A stretch of DNA of 21,478 nucleotides from Chloromonas sp. AAM2 (taxonomy: Eukaryota; Chlorophyta; Chlorophyceae; Chlamydomonadales; Chlamydomonadaceae): contig QAXH01004164.1 of the NCBI GenBank assembly GCA_004335635.1, positions 1 through 21,478 on the forward strand, given 5' to 3'. Both the position numbers and the translations under genes were made by a program. Numbering within the stretch: position 1 is the stretch's first letter; each line of letters begins with the position of its first letter. This document shows, piece after piece, positions 1 through 10,495 of the stretch. A model generated the notes under the pieces. That model was not told the origin of the DNA. It ran no database searches and worked only from the letters and a program-made list of their open reading frames with translations.

Positions 1-1688
1 AGGAGGTGACCTACAAGCACTTGCACAGCACCACAGGACTGGATTCCACTGCTGCATACCAGTGGAGTCGCTTTGAACACGCATGGCAACGCAAGCAATC
101 AACTACCACACATGTTGGAATGGCTAATTGGTAAGGTACGTTAACATAGTGCTGTCAAAGTGTCGTCCGCTGTCAGGCTTAACCCTGTTCTGCTGAAAGG
201 GTGTCATCTGCGTTTGTGGTACCAACCCACAAACACGCCACAAACATGTCAACCTGGCTTCCTGCAGATGCTGTGGCGAGCCGACTACTTGGACCTTCCA
301 GCAACAGTTGAGGCTTGCCTTGCAGGCCTGGAGGCATTGGAAAGCAGCCAGCAGCTAACAATTCAGGTGAGTCACCGATCACATTGGCTGCCTGGTCCGA
401 CTTGTAGTGCAACAGTGGCCAGGAGCCCCGCACATGTGACCCGTTGGCCCAACCTGCGATGCGAAAAAAATAATGTTTGCCAGTTCTAGGACAATGCTTT
501 GGGGATGCGATTGAAGACTTAATTTTTAGGCGTGTTAAGCCCTTGAAAAAGCCCGCCCCTCCCGAGCTTCATCACAGCATTGTCAGAAGCCCTGGAGCAC
601 TGGCTATCCGTTTCCATACCCTGTAACTCATGCAAGGATTGCATGGCATCGCATGGTGTCCGCGTGTCCAGCAGACTGCTTCAGTGCCTTGGGGAATCCC
701 CCTGTGTCTTGGGATCCATGTAGGTTCTGCCATTCGTCTGCTGTTCGTGTAGGACGTTGCACTACTTGGCACGCTTCCGCCGTTGCAGACAGCCAGCAGA
801 GCGATGGTGGAGCAACAGATTGCGCAGATGGTGGGCGATCTGTTAGCGGCTGAGCTGGCGGATGCACCAAAGATTCTGGCTGACGAGCAGCTCCTGGGCC
901 AGTTAGTGCAGCTGCCGTTCCAACTGTTGAAGCAGTGGGCTGTGATGGACAGCCTCGCCTTGGAATCCGGCAACACCCTCGCCGTGCTCTTTACCGCCTG
1001 GTACGACGCGCAACAACTGACACCTTCGGAACAGCAGTGCATGGAACTCTCCTCCCTGCTACCACTGAACGCACTGAGCTTGACGTTCCACTTGCAAGCC
1101 TTATCGCACCTCAAGTGGTGGCGAGCGCCGGCTGGCCTGCCGCAGCACGCGGTCGCGCATGTGCTAGCGGAGCTCAACCCGGCTACTGCGATTGAGGAAT
1201 GGTGGTCGGATGTAGCGGGTGTCAGAGCGACTGCGCGGCGTTGCAGAGTGTGCAAGGTTTGGGACGTAAACAGGGAGCAGCTGGCACAGCTGTGGGAAAA
1301 GCGTAAGTTGCATTTGGACGGAGTCACGTTCTGTGGCTTCCGTTTCTCTCCTTGCCTCACGATCAATAACGGTCTGTTCAGCTCCCAAAGCAGCACGGGG
1401 AGGCTTAGAGCAACATTGGGGCTGAAGTGCGACATCGAGTGGCCAAGGATCTTGATCGACCATGGCGTTGCTGACCGAATTCCAAGACCGGTTGCAGGAC
1501 TGCGTCTGGAGGTGCGAGTAGCCACTGCCACTGCACGGACCGCTTCAAATGCTTTCGTGGGCATATTCTGGCGCTCGGGTTGGGGAACTGATGATATTTT
1601 GGGGCGCGACGTGGCGCGGCTGGGTGACTTTGTGCCGGGTTGCTCTTCGTCTCTTCACGTCGAGATTACATGCCTCGATGTGCAATGA
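1..1688 (+). CDS. BTB/BACK-type domain protein, 3' part (5' end outside window)
   Basis: Likely exons are about 37-135, 268-366 and 789-1688. Introns 136-267 (gtacgt...ctgcag) and 367-788 (gtgagt...ttgcag) are both phase 0, so the frame stays open to TGA at 1686-1688. The short exon carries MLWRADYLDLPATVEACL, which resembles the helices that follow a BTB/POZ fold. The large exon gives 299 residues. Its first half has a BACK-like helical pattern (LESGNTLAVLFTAWYD, then EQQCMELSSLLPLNALSL). The end (DGVTFCGFRFSPCL ... WGTDDILG ... SSLHVEITCLDVQ) resembles the beta-rich tail of algal BTB proteins. Such proteins usually act as substrate adaptors for cullin-3 ubiquitin ligases, but that role is family inference. 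The BTB core would lie upstream of the window. The first listed exon is the least certain part: its frame is open and its donor strong, but its acceptor was chosen only by phase. No transmembrane segment or signal peptide is seen. Confidence 0.62.
473..495 (+). repeat. Dispersed 23-bp repeat, copy 1
   Basis: This 23-bp stretch recurs at 2233-2255 with one mismatch, and the A-rich sequence just upstream is also similar. Copy 1 lies in the last intron of the BTB-type gene. No terminal repeats or coding capacity were seen around either copy. Confidence 0.55.
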
Positions 1689-2907
1689 AACTGCGCCGGC
1701 AACTTTCACCCAGTCGGAGATTGAATTGCGATTGTTCTTCTGGCGCGTGTTCAAGCCTTGCACCAGTGGAGAGGACATGCACTTGCGTGCTTAATGAGGG
1801 ATCCGTTGCTGTTACACTGTTGGCGAGTTGGAAGCCATTGCTTTTGATGTGAGTTCACTTGTCGGGAAGAAACCAGGACAGGGGATGGAACACAGGCACA
1901 TTGCCGGGCTGCTATGCTGGTGTCTGATCTCAGCCGATGTACATGATACTAGATATGATACATGCACATGACACTGTGATACATTACTGTGACTATTATT
2001 TCAGAGGTAACAGAGGCCATTTGTTTCTGAGCCTTGCCAGGTGCTATCGGATTGCCTCCTTAACTCATTACTGGTGATTGTCAGTCTTGAGTACAGCGGC
2101 AGCTCACCTCCGGCCTGGAGCGTTTGCCAAAAGTCTCAACGCAGAGAACAGGATGTGATGCAGTCGGTTCATTGGCAAAACCTTTTCAATTATAAAACGG
2201 TCAGGTATTGCATACTAGCTGCCGAAACAAAGATGTTTGCCAGTTCTGGGACAATTTCACAGGTTCCTGTGGGGAGTGTTCTTGCGTCCTGCTGTATTGG
2301 TGATGGGAACTATTGTGGGAAAAATCCGCCTCAGTCTCTGGTGTGTGATCAGTAAGTTGTGATCGATACCCGTATATGTCACAGCCAACCGTCGCGAGCC
2401 AAGGACAACTGCAACTTACATTTTGGAACAACTGGCTCAACGGATGTGCTACCCAACATGCAACCAGCACATGTCAAGCTAGACAAGCCAAGGCGTTTGA
2501 ATCCATTGTTCGCTAGATCCTCAAAGCTGAAAAAATGATGCCAGACCCACGTTCCTACCTCCTGCTTTGCTGTCCCAGAAGTACAGGTTTCGATTTTGAT
2601 GGCCACAGCAGAAGGCAAATCAGGCAAGCGAAGTCCGATCATCGTCAGAAGCCATGCAGTAATGAATCAGCACAGGGAAGCAAGAGAAGCTTGAAGCAAG
2701 TGAGAAGGGTGTTTGAGCTTCATGTGTAAGTTTGGACAACTGTTGTGTGACCAGGTTACATTTCCATCACACCACCTGCGAATTGTGTGCATTTCAACCG
2801 AGAGCGCATGCGTGACCTGAACACATATTCAAGCCTGAAGCAACAGTGTTCAACTGCCTAGGCTGCTTTGTGTCGCAACAGTTGCAAACACGCACAAACT
2901 CCTGGCA
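1689..2907. other. Gene-free stretch: 3' UTR of BTB-type gene and upstream region of F-box gene
   Basis: No exon with sound splice sites or a recognisable protein could be placed on either strand. The short open frames here have random-looking composition. The stretch holds copy 2 of a dispersed 23-bp repeat. The last part should contain the promoter and 5' UTR of the F-box gene, but no TATA-like or other element was clear enough to name. Confidence 0.5.
2233..2255 (+). repeat. Dispersed 23-bp repeat, copy 2
   Basis: It matches 473-495 at 22 of 23 positions in the same orientation, 1.76 kb away. This copy lies between genes, so shared coding constraint does not explain the match. Confidence 0.55.
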
Positions 2908-5900
2908 ATGGATGAAGACCAGGAACCAATCAGAGGTGTGCAGAGTGCGACGAATGACGTACTCTTGCGCATCTTCTCGTGGCTTGCGTCCGGCTACACA
3001 GGCGTTGAAGCCCTAGAAAACCCCGCACAGGCACAGACTGCGTTTCACTTCACTAGGACCGTGCTGCCACGTGTCTGCAAGCGATGGGCCCAAGTACTGA
3101 TGCAGCCTGCTTGTCCACTTTGGCAGACAATAGTGGTCGCATGGACACCAACAACCAACCTTTCCAACAGACGTGCGATGGACATGCAGGCACATGCTGT
3201 GCCTAGCCTTGATACCAGCCCACAGCCACTCGCCACCTCCCCCACTTGGAGCGCATGGCAGGCACCCAGCATGGCATGGCCTTCCAGCCTGGATGCGGTG
3301 CATGGGAGCAGCCCCAAGGCAGGGTCCAGGAGCCTGAATCGCACTTGCCTGAACATTCCGCTTCTTAGAGCAGAAAGAGTCATTGAATGGATCTCATCCC
3401 GGGCCCGACACTGTCAGGTTCTCTACCTGGATATAAGGTAGGTCGTTTGTCACATTTGAGGCACGACATGGCATTTGCAAGAACTGCTGCTACTCCTTGG
3501 ATCAACCAACCTTCCATGCATTCACCTTTGTCACGCATGCTGGCCGTTGCCCAGTGCAAGACCTGGCATTTGCTGGCGACACGCAACAAAGCATCCGTTC
3601 GTTCTCATCTTCTGAACCTTCCTCTCTCGTTCTCATTCATAGCCATTTTGCATCACTTTGATTTCTCTTCGATGCAATGGCGCAGTGCATCTTTCGACGT
3701 ATCACCCATGGTGATTGCCAACGTCCGTGCCGGGCCTTGACAGCCATGCACCGCCCTGCTGCCTTGATGGTCGCAGCAAGAACCACGACTTCACAACTCG
3801 TTCAGTTCAGCAGCTGTTGGGCCTGCTGAGGACTAGCCTGCATGTGCTCTTCCTGGCTGACAGCCCAGGCCAGGGCCGGCAGGAGGGCTACGAGGTGCTC
3901 TCCACGCTCAAGTGCCTACAGGGCCTGCACATACAGGCAAGTCGATGCTTGGTGCTCGATCTCTGGTGGCCTGCGCTTTGCAGCACAGCATGCATCGTCA
4001 GGCGCACTGTTGTGGGGTGATGATAGGCCACGTAGACAAGCTTGCAAGCAGACAGTAACAGACAGAAACAATTCCGAGGCCGGCACATAGAACAATTGCA
4101 CATCTGCACAGACAGGTTTGCACTTTGTATCTTCCCGCTTCCACATGGATGTACTTGCTTCCACATGGATGTACTCGCTTCCACATGGATGTACTCGCTT
4201 CCACATGGATGTACTCGCTTCCACATGGATGTACTTGCTTCCACATGGATGTACCTTGCTTCCACATGGATGTACCTTGCTTCCACATGGATGTACTGGC
4301 TTCCACATGGATGTACTCGCTTTCACATGGATGTACTCGCTTCCACATGGATGTACTTGCTTCCACATGGATGTACTCGCTTCCACATGGATGTACTTGC
4401 TTCCACATGGATGTACCTTGCTTCCACATGGATGTACTTACAGTGATTGCATTACCACGACCGCTTGTCTGCAGGGCATACCCCAAGACTTCCTCCACCT
4501 CACCATGCCCTATCTCTCCATGCTGCCCGCTCTCAAAACGCTGCACTTCAAGCCCGACCTTGCCTCCTACCCGTCCCCTGCCCGCCTCACCACTCTCCCC
4601 GCTAGCTTGCACCGGCTGGAACTCGTCAAGGTCTGGATTGAACACCTACCGGCCCCGTACAATAAACCACCCACCGCTCCGCGCTTACCCACCACCGATG
4701 TCATTCCAGACAGGAGCTATGCGCGAGTTTCTGCCATTCCTGTCGTAACCACCACAGGCGGTGATGTGGCACGCAGCTTGTCAGCCACAGGTGCAGATAC
4801 ATCAAGCCATACCAACGCAAGGATACCAGAATTTTCCACACCCGGCGCCAGCCAGGCCGTTCCATTGGCGCTGGCAGCTGCTGGTAGGCTGGCAAGGACG
4901 TCAGAGGCAGGGACAAGCGTGGGAATGGAGGCTACCAGCTCAGCAAACGGACTTGCCAATGCAGTGGAGGCAGGGCAGATGAGCGCTATGCTAGGCAGTC
5001 ACATGGCCGGCACCACCGCCAGCAACGGCTTGGGGCGTGCCTCAATGCCGGCTGCCAGCATGAACACCAGCAATTCCGCCACGTTAGCTTCCTCACCGCC
5101 TGCATCCACATCTCTCAGCTCTTTCAGAAGAAGCAGTATGCATGCAGCCCCGCTGCCCGGACCGCCCTCCCCCCCACCACCTCCTCTTGCGCCCAGCTTT
5201 CCCCTGCGTGTGGTGTGCCTCACCGAGTGCCACGTAAACCCCATGGCCCTTGTCTGTCTGGTTGCCTCGCCGCTACTGGAGTTGCACCTGAACAAGTGCA
5301 CACCCGCCAGCTCTGCCATCGACATGGGGACAGCACGGCGTCAATCGTTTGGCGCGCTTGACCTGCCGTTCCCATGTGGATTGAGGGTGCTGACGTTGGC
5401 CGCGTGTGGGGTCACGTGTCTGGGGCACGCCATGGTGGAGGCATTGCCTCAACTGACGGCCCTGAATCTGAGTGACAATGAAGAGCTGGGACTGGATCCC
5501 AATGCGCTGCCGCCTGAGGTGGGTATTGGCCTGGGCATCACAATCACCATGTTCAGATTTGCACTCTGCAGCTTTGGAATTAATGATCATCACTTTCATT
5601 AATGCAAGCCTGCCTAGAGCTTTGTACATGCACATCTTGCTGCAATGTACCCCTGAGCGCTGACACGTCATGAGTAGACATGGCTGAGCAATTGTTATTA
5701 CAGACAATTTTGAGCGAGAGACTGGTTCAACTGCAGCCAAGTGAACTTATCGCTCCTATTTTTGGGAGCGACTCTGTGAAATGTTGCAATGTTGCAAAGG
5801 GGCATGTGTCCAGCACAAGTAGGTTGGTTTGCTACTGTCTGATGTGGGGCCGAGTCTGTTGCAAAAAGAAGAGCATCGTTTGAACACGCAGCAGGTGGCC

Positions 5901-8490
5901 CTGTGGTGCTGCAGCCAAACAATGTCTTCAATCCAAATGTGTGTGTGATCAAGAGGGTCTTACTCTGACACTTTCAGAGTGCCTTGAACCGGCGGTCCCT
6001 CATCCATGACTGGCATGCTCCGGTGGCTGCAGTTCACCATGCTGTGGCACCTGACCCGTCTGGAGCTGCGCGGCTGCGGCCTCGTGAGCCTCCCGCCCCC
6101 TGTTGCCGCGCTCCCTGCACTCCGATACCTCAACCTGGAGCTCAACGCGCTCACAGGGCTCCCAAAGCAGGTAGAGTGCATCGACCGGACAAAAGGGGAT
6201 TGATCACAAACGAAGTAGAAGGCGGAGGAGGCCCTCAGAACAAACAAACAGGCTGCACACCCCGTCCTTTAATGTTTTCTGCGCCTCCAGCGAGGAGTTT
6301 CCTCGCCCTCCTCAAACAGGTCGTGATGGGGTCGATGAGGGGCCCATTCTACAGGTCTTGATGAAAGGATCACAGCGCCCTGTTTAGCTTTCACATTCTG
6401 AGCAGGTTACATGCAGTCGCTGCCCCGCAAAGTTGGCTCGAAACGGCTGCAACTGACTGCATCGGGCTGTACACCGGCTGTAAACGACAAAACGACCAGA
6501 CACTGCGACACAACGAAGCTGCGACAAGACGACCAGCAGAGTGGTGCCCAGCTTGGCGTAGCTGCAGCGATCGGAATACTGTATGCGCACTGACGTCGCT
6601 GGTGCCGCAGACACCGCCCTGCCAGCACCCCAAACCCGGCAAAGCCCCTTAGCTGCCCCACAACATACCCAAACCGGACAAAGATGATGAAATCGGATAA
6701 ATCTCGTTGAGGCGCATTCAGTAGCATCTCTGCGTTGCTGCAATTCTTTTGAAGCGAGCGGTAAACCCAGGTTAAGGAAAAGCGAGGTCCTGGTTTTTTT
6801 TACACAGGACACCTCAATATTGGGGCCTCGAAATCGAGCTTGGTCAGCTCAAAAGGTTTTGGTAAGGGTGGGCTGTAAGGGCCGTGTTGGATGTGATGTG
6901 TATCGCAGCCTGACAGGCAGGGTGGCAGCTGGTTGTGCTGGCATTTGGGCTTTAGGGTCTGCAATCAAGCTTGTTCCCATCTTGTAAAGCCCAATCATTT
7001 AGATGTGAAAGCATAAGCATACGCAAGCGTTGCTGTGCTGCCATGCAGTTGGCCTGTGAGTCATGCCTGGAGGTGGCAAACGTTTCCTGTAACCGCCTGA
7101 CCAAACTGCCCACGTGCCTATGGTCCATGGGTCAGCTGAGGCAGCTGGTGGTGAGCAGCGGTCCTGTGGCGGGCACCCCGGACTTCCACATGCTGCACCT
7201 CCGTCTGCCCAGGCTCGCACACCTGCAGGTGCGTAGTGAAAAGTGTGGTCACGTGGTGCAGTGGACAAGCTCAATCTGGGAGCGGAGCTCCCAAAGTTTG
7301 AGTGGGGAATGCTTCGCATTCCCAACTCACAGGCATGTTGTGGTCGTTTTTTCCGTGCTATGGCTGGCTTTTGCACAAACAGAAAGGTTTATGACTGGCT
7401 TCTCGCATTTATGACAGGACCGTGTGGCAGCCTTTTCATGACTTGGAAAGCGCACGGCTGAAGCAACGGAGGCCAGTTCATAGATGATCTCTCGCCCGTG
7501 ACGTGAAGACAGTGACTTGGCCGATTGGCCCATGATGCTAGCCAGAAGGATAGGAAGAGGAAGGGGACGCAGGCCACAGGCATCAACTGTTCGTGCTGCA
7601 CAGCAGCATGTTTGAAGTTTGGTTTTGGACAGCTCAGGGAGGGTGGAGAGTTTCAGGCCAGTCTGTGGCGCATGCGAATCCCATTTCAAGCAACACGCTT
7701 GCCAACTCAGGCTCCTTGGGAATGCTGTGAGGGCCAGGGCGGGCCGCAGCTGCGTTTTAAAAAGTAACTTGCGAGTGCAAGCATGCAAACGCTAGAAAAT
7801 GCTGCGGATGATCTGCGACTGGTCTGCTCTGGGAACGTAACGGCCGCCAAGGAGTGCAGGTTGATGCGATCGCAACTAGGGTCTGGGCACTTCTACCAAC
7901 ACTGCACTCTCTTGCAACATTCGCAAAATCTTGGGAACGCTACAAGCAAGTCGAGAGTAGCGAATAGAGGGCGACTAGGGTGCCGCTTAGAGCGCCACGG
8001 TTGAGCTGTTCCAAAAGCCTCAGCCCGCAAGACGACCTGTGATTGCAGTGTGATGTTGAGAAACGAAAAGTGATCCGACAGATGGCTTCAATTGGTGAAG
8101 GTTGCACTTGGAGAGCTCTTCAGAACTCACCAGTGTGGTTGCCTAAGGGTGCCTTCCTACGTACGTTTGGGTGAATGAATTGTCCTTGCCACTGGTTGAG
8201 CATGGCACCAGGGTTGGCTTCCTGGCTTCAGGGCGTAGAGCTTGTCCTGCTCGGCTGGCCTCTGTCCAACTCCAACACAGCACGAATCTACACCTACTCC
8301 CTGCTCGGCTGGCCTCTGTCCAACTCCAACACAGCACGAATCTACACCTACTCCCATGACAATGCGCTTTGCATGCATGCAGGTCAAGGGCTCCACGTAC
8401 GAGTGTCGTGCAGTGCGCCACCTCATGCAACTCAGCACGTGGTTGCAGCGGGCCGGGGCTCGACTGCAGATAGACGTGGAAGTGCCGTGA
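2908..8490 (+). CDS. F-box / leucine-rich-repeat protein, six exons, about 719 aa
   Basis: Proposed exons: 2908-3437, 3777-3936, 4475-5518, 6033-6170, 7049-7228 and 8383-8490 (stop TGA). All phases match; four of five introns are phase 0. The ATG sits in GGCAATGG, a good start context. Residues 15-75 look like an F-box (NDVLLRIFSWLA, then VLPRVCKRWAQVL and CPLWQTIVV). LRR-like strands follow (VLYLDIS, LHVLFLADS, LKTLHF, LHRLEL). A linker of about 180 residues rich in Ala, Ser, Thr and Pro, ending in PPSPPPPPLAPS, separates them from a second LRR block with LTALNLSDN, LTRLELRGCGLVSLP, LRYLNLELNALTGLP and NVSCNRLTKLP. F-box/LRR proteins usually present substrates to SCF ubiquitin ligases; the substrate here is unknown. 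Two points are uncertain: the acceptor of exon 2 (3777 chosen because it completes VLYLDIS; 3811 with a donor at 3418 is an alternative), and whether the 1.15-kb last intron hides another LRR exon. Confidence 0.75.
3937..3938 (+). other. GC donor of a GC-AG intron
   Basis: Exon 2 of the F-box/LRR gene ends in CAG followed by gcaagt, the standard consensus of the rare GC-AG introns. The intron ends at 4474 in tctgcag. Both junctions are phase 0 and join HIQ to GIPQDFLHL within LRR-like sequence. No GT close by keeps the frame. Reading on without splicing meets a stop at 4018-4020. Confidence 0.7.
4136..4440 (+). repeat. 20/21-bp minisatellite, about 15 units, inside an intron
   Basis: The unit is CCACATGGATGTACTCGCTT. 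Fifteen units start at 4141, 4161, 4181, 4201, 4221, 4241, 4262, 4283, 4303, 4323, 4343, 4363, 4383, 4403 and 4424; the last is cut short. Three units (4241, 4262, 4403) are 21 bp through an extra C (GTACCTTGCTT); the others are 20 bp. Most variation is C/T or G at one or two positions after GTACT. Each unit has the short inverted arms ACAT-GG-ATGT. The array lies within GC-AG intron 3937-4474 and ends about 34 bp before the acceptor. None of the six reading frames has a stop inside it. Confidence 0.95.
7277..7323. repeat. Two adjacent perfect short hairpins in an intron
   Basis: TGGGAGC (7277-7283) pairs with GCTCCCA (7287-7293) over a 3-nt loop. Eleven bases further on, GGGAATGC (7305-7312) pairs with GCATTCCC (7316-7323), also over a 3-nt loop. 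They lie about 50 bp after the donor of the last intron (7229-8382) of the F-box/LRR gene. Function unknown. Confidence 0.6.
8247..8354 (+). repeat. Perfect 54-bp tandem duplication
   Basis: 8247-8300 and 8301-8354 are identical over 54 bp. The pair lies in the last intron of the F-box/LRR gene and ends 28 bp before the acceptor at 8382. The unit length is a multiple of three and both copies are open in more than one frame, but no strong splice sites bound them. They are read as intronic. Perfect identity suggests a recent event. Confidence 0.95.
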
Positions 8491-10495
8491 TTGCAGCAGT
8501 ATCAGTCTGCGGCAGCCAGGGGTCCAGTTTCAGTGGCTTTGTGTGTCTCGCACTGAATCTGTGACTGAGTGCCAGGACCTCAACTTCAGTGCAGCGGTGG
8601 TGATGGTGAGGTGTGTGATTCAAGAGGTCGACCATGATGGTGGTGGTGATGTGATGACATGTCCTGTGACTGTAGCATGGCACAGCATGGCACAGCATGG
8701 CACAAGTGTAGCCAAAGGTTTGCTAGAGCCAAGACTTCTAGGTCCAGCAGCATATTTGTTGCAGTCCTGGGCTGTCCACTGTCGCCCTTGCGTTAGGGCA
8801 GTGTCAAATATAAAGCAGATAGAGAGCTTATTCTTGCAGGCAACGGTGTCGTACTTACTCTTGCCCAGCCCCTGACTATTGCGGTGTGGCGTATGCACAG
8901 GTGCCTCTATGATAGGATGTGGTAAGGGAATTCTGCAGGGCAGCTATACACTGGGAACTGCTGTACACAGAGAATAACCCAGCGGCCGCAAGCTCAAAAA
9001 CAACTTGCATTAGAGCAGGTGGCTGCGGCTAATTCGGTTCATTGCAGTGCACAAGGGCAATGGTTTTGATCTGGAGCAACTGCAGCACCATGCCGATGTG
9101 AATCTTATGAAGCGAACAAGCAGATTACATGTCTGGTGTGTGAGGAGTGAGGGACTGCAGCTGGAGGCCTACTTTTTGTTACAATGTTTTTTCTGGACTC
9201 ACCGAAGTTGAAATTTCGCATTCTTATGTATCTTGGAAATATGGACGTTCATCTCCGTGTCAGCGCATGTAGGATATTGAAGCCCAGCTGAGCAGCAGCA
9301 GCAAGACGTATGTCATATCGTCTTGAACAGCGGCTTTCGTTTCGCTTGTGTCAGTTTGATATGCTTATGTCGGCAGATGCACAGATGTTCTTGACAATTG
9401 CTTGCACAATGTAATTCTTACCGAGTAATGGCTGCCCCCATGATTCATCATCATCAGCAGCATTACGTGGCTTTTCATGGTTCAACCCACGGTACTGCAG
9501 CTGGACACGGTATCGCTTCAAGGATTACGCGCCTGACAATCGTTAAGCCAAGAAAGCTCAGTGGTAGCAGGGTGCAAAGTACGAACGTCATCACTGGCAA
9601 CACGGTTCCAAGTTGAGAGTGGGGCACCCCTGCCTCTCCTTGCTACAGCCTGCTGGCCCTCTGGGGCTGGAACAGTTGCAAAATACAAACGTTCGACGCT
9701 GGAAGTGTCAGGCATGCGTCCCATTGTTGTGTCCTTCATGATTGATTGTCTCAAAAGTGGCCACCCCGGGTGACCTCGACTGCCCCAATCAGGCACTGAC
9801 CGGCCTTCAAACGCTTGAACATGCTCTCTAACCTCACACAGACACCGCTGGCTGGCTCAATGCGCGCGGCAAGACCGGAAAGGGTGGCCAAAGTTTGTTG
9901 GAAGCGCCTTTGTTGTTCATGTCTAGCAAGCCAACCCCAGAGCGGAATCCAAGTTTGAGGACCTTGTTGAAATAGGCCACTCACAGGCTACGCAGCGATG
10001 TGCTTATCGCGAGCTGAGATGCCGTGTGCGAGCAAAACTAAGGCTGAAGTACAATAAACGCGACCTGACCACCCAGAGGCAAGAAGGTTGCCATAACCCA
10101 GGTTGGTCAGGGAGATCTCTGTGTACTAATTTGCCATGGTTTGTAGGCGATCGCGCTGGGCGCATATACAAATTGTAGGCCTCCTTGCTGTACCTCTTAT
10201 GTGCAATGACTGGCAGGACAGCAGGCAGTCCCATATTGATTTTGCAAGGTCCCCCCAATAGCATCAATGCACGAACAAAACGAATCTGGTTCAGGAGTAA
10301 GTAAGTGTCAGGGAGTTATCCTGTCCTTGCTACGCAGTCAGTGAGTGGCCATTGCCTAGTCGACGTGGAGAAAAATGTACACAACCAACGCCTCAAACAG
10401 GCGGATGTGCGCAGATGCACGAACCAGGATGCACGCAACATGGGGCCTTTCAAGCACACGCATCGCTTGGTAAGCCAGTCGCGGGCACCTGGTAA
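8491..10495. other. 2.0-kb gene-free stretch between two convergent genes
   Basis: It lies between the stop of the plus-strand F-box/LRR gene and the stop of the minus-strand LSm11-type gene, so it should hold both 3' UTRs and both poly(A) sites. No open frame gives a recognisable protein, and no exon with matching phases could be built. A short 10-bp tandem repeat is at 8674-8703. A small unknown gene cannot be excluded. Confidence 0.5.
8674..8703 (+). repeat. Three copies of a 10-bp unit
   Basis: AGCATGGCAC is repeated three times without change. It lies about 180 bp after the stop codon of the F-box/LRR gene, probably in its 3' UTR. Confidence 0.9.

Noticed and set aside
572..1564. 330-residue open frame on the minus strand
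   Set aside because: It is antisense to the large exon of the BTB-type gene, whose plus-strand translation has family-like features. The minus protein is rich in Cys, Ser and Arg with no recognisable pattern.
2725..2729. TGTAA (green algal poly(A) signal) about 1 kb after the BTB-type stop; similar first hits at 9410-9414 and 16006-16010 (plus) and, as TTACA, at 9179-9183 and 15358-15362 (minus)
   Set aside because: A 5-mer is expected about once per kilobase, and each hit is 0.9-1.3 kb from its stop codon. They could be real signals but the sequence alone gives no support beyond chance.
3888..4645. Three overlapping minus-strand frames with repeats of STSMWKQVHPCG type
   Set aside because: They arise only because the 20/21-bp minisatellite has no stop codon on either strand; no start context, splice sites or flanking coding sequence supports them.
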